This document shows positions 53,624-61,930 of a DNA stretch of 64,000 nt, piece by piece. The position numbers and the translations under genes are program-made. The stretch is from Sphingopyxis sp. YR583 (GTDB lineage Bacteria; Pseudomonadota; Alphaproteobacteria; Sphingomonadales; Sphingomonadaceae): NCBI RefSeq assembly GCF_900108295.1, contig NZ_FNWK01000003.1, forward strand, positions 62,001-126,000. Direction: 5' to 3'. The first letter of the stretch is position 1. The number at the start of each line of letters is the position of its first letter. The notes under the pieces are model-generated. The model was not told the origin of the DNA, ran no database searches, and saw only the letters and a list, made by a program, of their open reading frames with translations.

Positions 53624-54744
53624 ATCTGCCGTTGCCGCTCATTTCAAAGCCGTTTCTACCGGAGAAACAGGACGTGATCGACAGGCAAGCCCTATTCGAA
53701 GGCACCGAAACGCCGTCGGAGGGTCTTCATATCATTCCCGAGCGCTTGGCTGCGGTTCTGCGGGAGCGTCTCGGGCTCGACACCTCCAAACTCAATATCG
53801 AGAAGTTTAAGGGCGGCCAGTCGAACCCTACATACCGGGTTGACGCAGGTGCGAAATCAATCGTTCTGCGAAAGCGGCCGCCCGGCGTTCTCGTCAAGAG
53901 CGCCCATGCGATTGACCGCGAATTCGCCGTGATCTCCGCGCTGCACGCGCGCGGCTTCGCCGCTCCGGAGCCCTTGCTATACGTCGAAGATGAGTCGATC
54001 CTCGGCACGGCCTTTTACCTCGTTGAATATGTAGACGGCCGCATCTTCTGGAACGCCGACCTGCCCGGACTGGACCCAATGGAGCGCGGAGCTATCTATG
54101 CGGGCATGAACCGCTTTCTAGCGGAACTCCACAGCCTACCCAAGAGCGAAATCGATCATCTCGTGCCGGCGCGCGGCGGAGACTATGTCGCGCGAAACCT
54201 TGCACGGTGGAACAGCATCTACGATCAGTCGGAACTCGCCGATATTCCCGACATGGCTCGCCTGGCAAACGACCTTCGCGCCGCGATGCCGCCGGCGCAG
54301 CCCGCCGTGATGATCCACGGCGATTATGGCCTTTACAATATCATCGTCGAGAAGCGAGGGGCAGGGATCGCCGCGGTTCTCGACTGGGAGATGGCGACAA
54401 GAGGCGACGCCCTTGTCGACCTTGCCCATCATTTGCGCGCCTGGTGGGATATCCCCGATCACGAAGCTGGAAGTACATCGAGCTTGGCTGGACTGGACCT
54501 TGCCGCCCTCGGCATCCCGGACATGGATAGTTATGCCGACCTCTATTTCTCCAACCGTGGTCTGCAGAAACCTTCCAATTTCGCCTATTATCTGGCCTTT
54601 GCGCAATATCGCTACGCGGCGATGATCCAGGGCATATTGAAGCGGGCGGCTACCGGAACGGCCTCCAGCCGCCGCGTTCTCCACCGGCAAGAGAGGGTCG
54701 CCGCGATCGCGCGGATGGCCGTACAGACACTCGAGTGCCTTTAG
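53620..54744 (+). CDS. APH-fold phosphotransferase, ACAD10/11-like (third copy)
   Basis: A 374-residue protein: FKGGQSNPTYRVDAGAKSIV with LRKRPPG, FYLVEYVDGRIFW, the catalytic loop MIHGDYGLYNIIVEK and metal motif VLDWEMATRGDALVDLAHHL. The GGQSNPTY opening is typical of the kinase domain of mammalian ACAD10/11 and bacterial LvaA, which phosphorylate hydroxyacyl-CoAs prior to dehydration. The start is GTG 53620, overlapping the racemase TGA (GTGA). The next SDR gene begins 35 bp later. Confidence 0.9.
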   Translation: MNLPLPLISKPFLPEKQDVIDRQALFEGTETPSEGLHIIPERLAAVLRERLGLDTSKLNIEKFKGGQSNPTYRVDAGAKSIVLRKRPPGVLVKSAHAIDREFAVISALHARGFAAPEPLLYVEDESILGTAFYLVEYVDGRIFWNADLPGLDPMERGAIYAGMNRFLAELHSLPKSEIDHLVPARGGDYVARNLARWNSIYDQSELADIPDMARLANDLRAAMPPAQPAVMIHGDYGLYNIIVEKRGAGIAAVLDWEMATRGDALVDLAHHLRAWWDIPDHEAGSTSSLAGLDLAALGIPDMDSYADLYFSNRGLQKPSNFAYYLAFAQYRYAAMIQGILKRAATGTASSRRVLHRQERVAAIARMAVQTLECL

Positions 54745-54779
54745 ACGGCAAACGGCGCCGCAGCGCCATGGGAGAGACG

Positions 54780-55550
54780 ATGGAACTCGAGGACTGGAAA
54801 GTATTGATTACCGGCGCAGGCAGCGGCATCGGCCGCGCCGGGGCTGAACGCTTCGCGCATGAAGGCGCTAAGGTTGCCGTCATGGACAGTGATCTGGAGC
54901 GCGCCATCCAAACTGCCGATCTGATCGTCGCGCGCGGCGGACATGCGGTGCCTATCGGCGGAGATCTGGCGGAAGACGGCGTCTCTGAACGCGTGGTTGC
55001 CACTGCCGCCGCCGAGCTCGGCGGGCTTGATGCGCTCTGGTGCAACGCAGGAATCATGGGCCCTACCGAGATCGAGGACATCGATGGCGACGCTTATGCC
55101 ACTGCGGTCGCGGTCAACATGACGTCGCCGATCCTGAGCTGCGCAGCGGCACTACCGCACCTACGCCGGTCCCGGCACGGGGCTATCCTTATCACCGCCT
55201 CGACTTCAGGCTTGGTGGGCGCGATGTCGGGCGCGATCTACACCGCGACCAAATTCGCCGTTGTCGGATACGTCAAATCGCTCGCTCAGCGCGTCGCGGC
55301 CGATGCGATCCGCGTGAACGCTCTCTGCCCGGGTCCGGTACTCACACCGCTCATGCAGCGGCTGCTGGATCAAGGGTCGAACTCGATGACGGGCGACGAA
55401 TATCGCGCGCGCGTCCTCGCTGGCGTACCGCTCAACCGCTTTGCTCGCCCTGAGGAGATCGCTGACGCAGCGCTGTGGTTGGCATCGCCGCGTGCCTCTT
55501 ATGTGACCGGGATCGCGCTTCCTGTCGACGGCGGATACACGTGCCGCTGA
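54780..55550 (+). CDS. Short-chain dehydrogenase/reductase
   Basis: A 256-residue classical SDR starting MELEDWKVLITGAGSGIGRA, with LWCNAGIMGP, catalytic Ser in ITASTSGLVG, YTATK with Tyr and Lys, and the C-terminal ALPVDGGYTCR. GGGAGAGAC precedes ATG 54780; the frame opens earlier, inside the APH gene. Its sequence resembles the decayed SDR at 43438, so the two may be duplicates. It probably acts on a hydroxyacyl-CoA or alicyclic alcohol. Confidence 0.9.
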   Translation: MELEDWKVLITGAGSGIGRAGAERFAHEGAKVAVMDSDLERAIQTADLIVARGGHAVPIGGDLAEDGVSERVVATAAAELGGLDALWCNAGIMGPTEIEDIDGDAYATAVAVNMTSPILSCAAALPHLRRSRHGAILITASTSGLVGAMSGAIYTATKFAVVGYVKSLAQRVAADAIRVNALCPGPVLTPLMQRLLDQGSNSMTGDEYRARVLAGVPLNRFARPEEIADAALWLASPRASYVTGIALPVDGGYTCR

Positions 55551-55669
55551 TCGAACCGCACTCGCGAAGTTGCACGGCACGTTCAATTTGGTTAGCTTGC
55601 GCACTGAATTGCGCTTTATAGCCGCAGGCTGACTGTCAAAGGCGCTCATCAACACGGAGAGAGATAAAG

Positions 55670-57283
55670 GTGTCTGTTCCAGCGAAGGCTTTCATAGAAG
55701 TTCCCGCCGTTCCGCTACTCGAGATGACGAGTATCGAACTGCTTGCCTGGGCCGCCGAACAGGCCCCGGACCAGATCGCTGTCAAGCAGCCGTTCGAAGG
55801 CTTTGGCGAGGAGATCGTCTGGACGTACAGCGAGTATCTTGCTGACGCACGCCGGATCGCCTCTTATCTGTCAACCTTTTACAGCTTCGGCGATCATGTC
55901 GCGATCTGGGCAACGAACAGCGGTCCCTGGCTCCTTTATGAATTCGCGGCTGCCCATCTCGGGCTTGTTCTTGTCACGATGAACCCGGCGTCGCGACCTG
56001 CAGAGCTCGACTATATGCTGACCAAGAGCCGCGCAAAGGGCATCATCATGGACCGAAGCTATCGGGGCCAGGATTTGGTGCAGGCCGTCGCGGACCTTCG
56101 CGGCCGACTGCCTGACCTTGCGCATATTCATTATCTTGACGAGTGGCGCGACCAGGTTGAACAGGGATCGGATGATATCGCGCCATCAACCACCCGCCCC
56201 GACGATCCGGGTTTGATCGTCTTCACTTCAGGGACTACCGGGAAACCCAAGGCGGCAATCCTTCATCATCGCGGTATTGTGAATAATCCCAAGATTGCGA
56301 CCGAACGCCTCGGTCTGGCTCCCAAGACCATATGGCTTGCGTCGCTTCCAACCTTCCATGTGGGGGGGACGGTAACGATGAGCATGGGTGCCGTCAGCAA
56401 TCTCGGTACGCAGATCATCATGCCGGCATTTCAGCCCGAGATCATCCTCAGGCTTATCGAGAAGGAGCGGATCAATTATTCCGCGCTGGTACCGGCGATG
56501 GTCGCGGGGCTCGTCGAACATCCCGACTTCAAGACGACAGATCTCTCCTCCTTTCATCACCTCCAAGTGGGCGGCACGGTTATCACCCCCGCCTTCGTCA
56601 AACTGGTGCGCCAGGAGCTTGGCTGCGATGTGCAGGTCGTTCTGGGTCAGACCGAATGCTGCGCCGAAATCACCAAGACTCTTCGCGGGGATCCTGACGA
56701 GGCGATCGAGGAGACTGTCGGCGTGCCTTTCCCGGGGACAAGCTTGAAGATTTCGGACCCCGTCACCGGCGAGACGAAGAACATCGGAGAAGTAGGCGAG
56801 ATACGGCTGCTTAGCCCCTACGCAACATATGGATATTTCGGTGACCCCGAGGCGACTGAGGCGTTGTTCGACGAGGACGGTTTTCTTCGAACGGGTGACC
56901 TCGGTAGCATCGACGAAAATGGCAGGCTGCGCATGAATGGTCGGCTCAAGGAAGTCATTATTCGCGGGGGCGAGAATATCTATCCGCGCGAGGTGGAAGA
57001 TGCGATCGCTGAATATCCGGGCATAAGCGAATGCGCCGTGTTCGCGGTACCGCATCCGCGTTGGGGTGAAGAGGTCGCGGCCGCGCTTCGGCTCAACGCA
57101 CCCGGTGTCGAACCGGCTGATGTGCGCGAGTTCCTTCTTCTCCAGTTGGCAAGGCACAAGGTGCCGAAACACTGGATGATCGTGGAGGAGTTTCCGCGCA
57201 ACACCTCGGGGAAGGTTCAGAAATTTGAGCTCCAGCGGCTATTTGCCGAACGGGCCGAGAAAAACGCGGACCGTACTGGCTGA
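55670..57283 (+). CDS. AMP-dependent fatty-acyl/acyl-CoA synthetase (second copy)
   Basis: A 537-residue ANL ligase with VFTSGTTGKPKAAILHHRG, the LGQTECCAEITKTL segment, YFGDPEATEALFDEDGFLRT, GDLGSIDENGRLRMNGRLKE, IIRGGENIYPREVEDAI and the catalytic Lys in NTSGKVQKFEL. It starts at GTG 55670 with GAGAG upstream. It is the last gene of the racemase-APH-SDR-ligase unit and converges on the thiolase gene. It is a different subfamily from the ligase at 50859, so two different acids may be activated. Confidence 0.93.
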   Translation: MSVPAKAFIEVPAVPLLEMTSIELLAWAAEQAPDQIAVKQPFEGFGEEIVWTYSEYLADARRIASYLSTFYSFGDHVAIWATNSGPWLLYEFAAAHLGLVLVTMNPASRPAELDYMLTKSRAKGIIMDRSYRGQDLVQAVADLRGRLPDLAHIHYLDEWRDQVEQGSDDIAPSTTRPDDPGLIVFTSGTTGKPKAAILHHRGIVNNPKIATERLGLAPKTIWLASLPTFHVGGTVTMSMGAVSNLGTQIIMPAFQPEIILRLIEKERINYSALVPAMVAGLVEHPDFKTTDLSSFHHLQVGGTVITPAFVKLVRQELGCDVQVVLGQTECCAEITKTLRGDPDEAIEETVGVPFPGTSLKISDPVTGETKNIGEVGEIRLLSPYATYGYFGDPEATEALFDEDGFLRTGDLGSIDENGRLRMNGRLKEVIIRGGENIYPREVEDAIAEYPGISECAVFAVPHPRWGEEVAAALRLNAPGVEPADVREFLLLQLARHKVPKHWMIVEEFPRNTSGKVQKFELQRLFAERAEKNADRTG

Positions 57284-57314
57284 TGCCCTAGATGAGGCGC
57301 CCTCACCCCGCTCG

Positions 57315-58544
57315 TCAGACTCGCTCGACGATCATTGCCGGCGCCATGCCGCCGCCCGTGCAAAGCGTGACCAGTCCTGTCGCCAGATCACGGCGCTCAA
57401 GCTCGTCGACCAACATTCCCACCAGCATTGCTCCGGTGGCGCCGATCGGGTGCCCAAGCGCGATTGCGCCGCCGTTCACATTGACCTTATCGTGTGGGAC
57501 AGCGAGATCTTTCATGAACTTCATTGGGACCGCTGCGAAAGCTTCATTCACTTCGAAGAGATCGATATCGCCAACCTCGAGACCAGCCAGCGCGAGCGCC
57601 TTGCGAGCTGCAGGAACGGTGGCGTTGAGCATGAACTGCGGCGAATCACCGGCCGTCGCGAGGGCGCGGACCCGTGCGCGAGGACGCAAGCCGTGCGCGC
57701 ATGCGTAATCTGGAGAAGCCAGCAGGACAGCGGCGGCGCCATCGACCACGCCCGACGAGTTTCCCGGGTGATGGACATGGTCCACAGCAAGGCCTGGAAA
57801 AGCGCGCTCGACCAAATCTCGGGTCGTAAGGCCTGTATCCCCGAGCTCGCGGTCCATTACGCCTGCAAATGAGGGTTTAAGAGCAGCCAGGCCGGCTGCG
57901 CTCGTGTCTGGCCGCGCAAACTCCTCCCGGTCGAGAACAAGCGTGCCCGCATCATCAAGTACCGGAACAAGGCTTTTTGCAAAATGGCCGCCAGCGATCG
58001 CCGTCGCTGCCCTCACGTGGCTTTCCAGTGCAAACGCGTCGACGTCTGCACGGGAAAACCCCTCGGTCGTCGCAATGATATCCGCCGCGACGCCTTGGCT
58101 GAATTGCACAACTGCTTCGCGCAGAGCAGGATTTTCAGCGTCCATCAGCGGAGGACGCTGAAGGCTGGTTGTGTAGGACATCATCTCAATGCCGCCAGCT
58201 ACGACGAGATTCTGCATCCCCGATCCGACGCCCATAGCAGCAAAATTGACTGCGCTCAGCGCAGATCCGCAAAAGCGCTCGACGGTTATTCCCGGCGCTC
58301 TATCGCCATAGCCGGCGAGGAGCGAGGCCATCCTCGCGATACAATAGCCCTGTTGTCCGAAAGGGGTGCCGCAGCCGACGATCACGTCGTCGATCTGATC
58401 GGTTGCGATGCCGTTGCGCTCAGCGAGCGGACGGAGCGCGTTGGCGAGCAGCCGCTGCGGATGAAGCCCGTAGACCGCACCCTTGCCTGGCTTTCCGATG
58501 CTGCGGGGCGTGCGCAAGGCGTCGATGATCCAGATCTCGTTCAA
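57315..58544 (-). CDS. Acetyl-CoA acetyltransferase (thiolase)
   Basis: A thiolase of about 409 residues with both active-site cysteines: VERFCGSALSAVNFAAMG (acyl-accepting Cys) and VTLCTGGGMAPAMIVE (proton-transfer Cys). The His of GHPIGATGAMLVG and the NGGAIALGHP segment are also present. TTG 58544 (LNEIWIIDALRTPR) has GGAAGG 7 bp upstream; ATG 58559 is the alternative. It removes acetyl-CoA or propionyl-CoA from a 3-oxoacyl-CoA. It is transcribed alone. Confidence 0.92.
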   Translation of the reverse strand: MNEIWIIDALRTPRSIGKPGKGAVYGLHPQRLLANALRPLAERNGIATDQIDDVIVGCGTPFGQQGYCIARMASLLAGYGDRAPGITVERFCGSALSAVNFAAMGVGSGMQNLVVAGGIEMMSYTTSLQRPPLMDAENPALREAVVQFSQGVAADIIATTEGFSRADVDAFALESHVRAATAIAGGHFAKSLVPVLDDAGTLVLDREEFARPDTSAAGLAALKPSFAGVMDRELGDTGLTTRDLVERAFPGLAVDHVHHPGNSSGVVDGAAAVLLASPDYACAHGLRPRARVRALATAGDSPQFMLNATVPAARKALALAGLEVGDIDLFEVNEAFAAVPMKFMKDLAVPHDKVNVNGGAIALGHPIGATGAMLVGMLVDELERRDLATGLVTLCTGGGMAPAMIVERV

Positions 58545-58742
58545 TCTCTTCCCTTCCATCATTCGTCGCGCAGCACGGCGAATCACGCCCGCCCGATCAT
58601 AAGGTCATCTCCATGCCATCCGCCGAACTAGGACGCAAGCGCACTATCTAGTGCGAAGTTTCCGCCGTCATTTCGCTGTTGTGGGCCTCAATGCGGTCCC
58701 GCGCAGCGTCAAGCGAAAAACAATCAGAGCGCTTGAAAGAAG

Positions 58743-58754
58743 TAATCTATCGTA
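58743..58754. promoter_or_regulatory. Shared palindromic site upstream of the HMGS-like unit
   Basis: TAATCTATCGTA followed by CTATATGC. The right half and extension match fully; two changes are in the left half. It lies 72 bp before the start at 58827. Confidence 0.55.
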
Positions 58755-58826
58755 CTATATGCAAGCTGCTTGAGCCGGCGCTCGGGCGCGGCGCGGCCGC
58801 CGACAGCCTTCAATTCGGTGGGGTCA

Positions 58827-60257
58827 ATGTCAGAATTCGGAATTTCCACTTACGGCGCCTACGTCCCGCGTCTTCGTATTGATCGTGCTCATATTGCGGA
58901 GGCGCATCGCTGGATGGCGCCCTCGCTCAAGGGACAGGCGAGAGGATCACGCGCTTTTACCAGTTGGGACGAAGATAGCGTTACCATGGCTGTGGAGGCG
59001 GCACGGGACGCAGTGGCGGGTTCTGGACATCAAGATATCAGGGCGCTTCGCCTTGCCTCGACAAATCTCCCCTATGCCGACCTTCAAAACGCGGCAATCG
59101 TCGGCAGCGCCATCGGCCTCCCCGCGGAAATCGCGACGTCCGACACTGGCGGCTCCCAGCGCGCTGGCACGTCGGCTCTGCTGCAGGCCCTGCAAGGAGC
59201 CATCCCGTCGCTGGTCGTGGCCTCGGACAATCCCGTGTCAACGCCGGCAAGCGTTCAGGAAATCTCCTTCGGTGCAGGCGCCGCTGCTTTTATCGTTTCT
59301 GATCGCGACGTCGCAGCAAAGCTTATAGGATCGGCCACCGTTTCGCATCTGTTCGTCGATCATTTTCGCTCGGCCGACGCCGCAAGCGACTATGGCTGGG
59401 AGGAGCGCTGGATACGGGACGAGGGTTATGCGAAGATTGTTCCGGCAGCCGTCCGCGAAGCACTGTCTTCGGCGAAACTCGATATTGCCGATGTCCAGCA
59501 TTTCGTGATGCCGTCCTATCTGAAGGGCGCGGCTGCAAATGTTGCAAAGCTGATCGGTTTCAGCGGCGAAGTCGCCCCGGGGCTCGAAGACGGCGTGGGA
59601 TATGCGGGCGCGGCACATGCACTACTGATGCTCGCCGAGACATTGGAGCGGGCCCGGCCGGGCGATCGCATCCTGCTAATCGGCTTCGGCCAAGGCGCGG
59701 ACGCGCTGATTTTCGAGACAACCGACGCACTGCCAGCAGCAAGGCCGTCCCGAGGGGTCAGCGGTTCGATCGCGGGCGGGATCGCAACCGACAGCTATCT
59801 TCGAATGTTATCCTTCTACCGCGGGATCGAGCTCGAATGGGGAATGCGCGCCGAGCGGAGCGCCAAGACCGCGCTCAGCGAACAATTTCGTTCGGGCGCA
59901 CAGATGGAAGGCTTCAATGCCGGTCGATGCGGCGGCTGCAGCGCCGTGCAGTTCCCTCAGCTACAATATTGCGTCCAATGCCATGCGCCGAGTGCGGGTT
60001 TCATCGACGTTGCATTACGCGACCTGAATGCGACGGTCCTGACCTCAACTGCAGATTGGCTGACTTATTATCCGGCACCGCCGATGTATGTCGGTTTTGT
60101 GCAGTTCGACAATGGCGCGCGCATTCTTATGGAGATGGTCGATATCGGGGCGGAGGGTATCGACACGGGCGCCACCGTCAACATGCGCTTCCGGATCAAG
60201 GAGCGCGATCGCCAGCGAGGCTATAATCGCTATTTCTGGAAGGCCGCGCCGCTCTGA
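58827..60257 (+). CDS. HMG-CoA-synthase-like protein fused to a DUF35 (OB-fold/zinc ribbon) domain
   Basis: A 476-residue two-part protein. Residues 1 to ~350 have the thiolase-fold architecture of HMG-CoA synthase/KAS III (GAYVPRLRIDRAHIAEAHRW, SFGAGAAAFIVSD, HFVMPSYLKGAAANVAKLIG). The nucleophilic cysteine position reads TSDTGGSQRAGTSALL, with no Cys. From ~360 a DUF35 domain has zinc-ribbon cysteines 368, 371, 382 and 385 and an OB-fold tail. It is followed 19 bp later by an SCP2-type thiolase, its likely partner. GGTGGGG precedes ATG 58827. Confidence 0.85.
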   Translation: MSEFGISTYGAYVPRLRIDRAHIAEAHRWMAPSLKGQARGSRAFTSWDEDSVTMAVEAARDAVAGSGHQDIRALRLASTNLPYADLQNAAIVGSAIGLPAEIATSDTGGSQRAGTSALLQALQGAIPSLVVASDNPVSTPASVQEISFGAGAAAFIVSDRDVAAKLIGSATVSHLFVDHFRSADAASDYGWEERWIRDEGYAKIVPAAVREALSSAKLDIADVQHFVMPSYLKGAAANVAKLIGFSGEVAPGLEDGVGYAGAAHALLMLAETLERARPGDRILLIGFGQGADALIFETTDALPAARPSRGVSGSIAGGIATDSYLRMLSFYRGIELEWGMRAERSAKTALSEQFRSGAQMEGFNAGRCGGCSAVQFPQLQYCVQCHAPSAGFIDVALRDLNATVLTSTADWLTYYPAPPMYVGFVQFDNGARILMEMVDIGAEGIDTGATVNMRFRIKERDRQRGYNRYFWKAAPL

Positions 60258-60276
60258 GCGGCGCGAGGAGAAAATC

Positions 60277-61473
60277 ATGGCAACGGGTATCAAGGACAAG
60301 GTCGCGATTCTCGGGATGGGTTGCTCGAAATTCGGCGAACGATGGGATGCGGGCTCCCCCGATCTCATGGCCGAAGCCTTCGAGGAGGCGCTGAGCGACG
60401 CTGGGATCGACCGCGGACGGATTGAGGCAGCCTGGTTCGGCTGCTGGGGTGACGGCATCAACGTTGGAAACTCTTCTATCCCGGCCGCCATGGCGTTGCG
60501 GCTCGAAGGCATTCCGGTAAGCCGGGTCGAGAATATGTGCGCAACCGGAACGGAAGCGCTGCGGGGCGCAGCCTACGCGGTCGCAAGCGGCGCAGTCGAT
60601 ATCGCTCTCGCAATCGGTTCGGAAAAGCTCAAAGACACCGGTTTTGGCGGCCTGCCCTCGCCCTTCAAGGGCACGTTCAATGACCTGTGGATGCCGATGG
60701 GGTCGGCACCAGCCGGTTTTGCACAACTCGCCCCTTATTATCGCGCTAAATACGGTACGACGCGGGAGGACCTGAAACGGGCGATCAGCCATGTTTCATG
60801 GAAAAGCCACCAAAACGGCGCGCTCAGTCCCAAGGCGCATTTTCGCAAGACCGTCTCCATGGAGACGATCATGAACGCACCGATGATCTCCGACCCCCTC
60901 GGTCTCTACGATTGCTCCGGCGTTTCCGATGGCGCGGCTTGCGCAATCGTGACGACCCCCGAAATCGCCCGCGCTATGGGTAAGTCCGACCTCGTGACTA
61001 TCAAAGCGCTTCAGCTTTCGACCAGTTCGGGGCGCGAGTCGCAGACGAGTAGCTGGGACGGCACCTATGTTGCCAACACCCGAAATGCAGCGGCGGCCGC
61101 CTATCGCGAGGCGGGGATCACCGACCCCAAGACGCAGCTTTCGCTCACCGAGGTTCATGACTGCTTTTCGATCACCGAGATGGTGACCATGGAGGATCTC
61201 GGCTTGTCCAACGACGGCCGGGCAGTATTTGACATCCTCGACGGCAAGTTTGATCGCGATGGACAACTTCCATGCCAGATCGACGGGGGTCTTAAATGCT
61301 TCGGGCACCCGATTGGCGCGACCGGATTGCGCATGGCATACGAAGTTTATTTGCAGCTGCTCGGGCGCGCTGGCGAGCGCCAGCTTGCAGCTCCCTCACT
61401 GGGGCTCACGCACAATCTCGGCGGCGTGCCCTATCAAGGGGTCGCTGCGATTTCCATCCTGGGGCTCCACTGA
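60277..61473 (+). CDS. SCP2-type thiolase/lipid-transfer thiolase-fold protein
   Basis: A 398-residue thiolase of the SCP-x/Ltp branch: VAILGMGCSKFGERWDAGSP, the Cys88 segment RVENMCATGTEALRGAAYAV, LTEVHDCFSITEMVTMEDLG and GGLKCFGHPIGATGLRMAYE. Relatives include sterol side-chain retro-aldolases that need a DUF35 partner, and archaeal acetoacetyl-CoA thiolases that sit beside HMG-CoA synthase and DUF35. The upstream gene supplies exactly that partner. GAGGAG lies 6 bp before ATG 60277. The MaoC gene overlaps its stop (TGATG). Confidence 0.9.
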   Translation: MATGIKDKVAILGMGCSKFGERWDAGSPDLMAEAFEEALSDAGIDRGRIEAAWFGCWGDGINVGNSSIPAAMALRLEGIPVSRVENMCATGTEALRGAAYAVASGAVDIALAIGSEKLKDTGFGGLPSPFKGTFNDLWMPMGSAPAGFAQLAPYYRAKYGTTREDLKRAISHVSWKSHQNGALSPKAHFRKTVSMETIMNAPMISDPLGLYDCSGVSDGAACAIVTTPEIARAMGKSDLVTIKALQLSTSSGRESQTSSWDGTYVANTRNAAAAAYREAGITDPKTQLSLTEVHDCFSITEMVTMEDLGLSNDGRAVFDILDGKFDRDGQLPCQIDGGLKCFGHPIGATGLRMAYEVYLQLLGRAGERQLAAPSLGLTHNLGGVPYQGVAAISILGLH

Positions 61474-61928
61474 TGGCCGGCGTCTGGTTCGACGATCTCG
61501 AGATCGGCCAGGTCTTCGAGCATGCCATTCGGCGGACGGTCACCGAGACGGACAATGTGCTGTTCAGTGCCATGACCCACAACCCGGCGCTGCTTCACCT
61601 CGACGAAGAGTATATGAAGGGAACACCCTTTGGACAACGACTGGTGAACTCCGCTTTCACGCTCGGGCTAATGGTCGGTATTTCCGTCGGCGACACGACG
61701 CTTGGCACGGCCGTCGCGAACCTGGGATGGGACGAAGTGCGCTTCCCCAAACCGCTTTTTCACGGAGATACCGTCCATGTAGTGACCACGGTGGTCGACC
61801 TGCGCGAATCGAAATCGCGGCCCGAGGCTGGGATTGTGACGTTTCTGCATCAGGCATATAACCAGAAATCCGAACTTGTTGCCTCCTGCAAACGTTCAGG
61901 CTTGCAGCTCAAGCGGCCGGCAGAATAG
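61473..61928 (+). CDS. MaoC-like hydratase
   Basis: A 151-residue hot-dog-fold protein: FDDLEIGQVFEHAIRRTVTE, the hydratase motif MTHNPALLHLDEEYMKGTPF (Asp and His pattern), then FGQRLVNSAFTLGLMVGISV and GWDEVRFPKPLFHGDTVHVV. It hydrates an enoyl-CoA, or acts as mesaconyl/itaconyl-CoA hydratase, which is common beside CitE-like lyases. Its ATG overlaps the thiolase stop, and it ends 2 bp before the CitE-like gene. Confidence 0.92.
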   Translation: MAGVWFDDLEIGQVFEHAIRRTVTETDNVLFSAMTHNPALLHLDEEYMKGTPFGQRLVNSAFTLGLMVGISVGDTTLGTAVANLGWDEVRFPKPLFHGDTVHVVTTVVDLRESKSRPEAGIVTFLHQAYNQKSELVASCKRSGLQLKRPAE

Positions 61929-61930
61929 CC

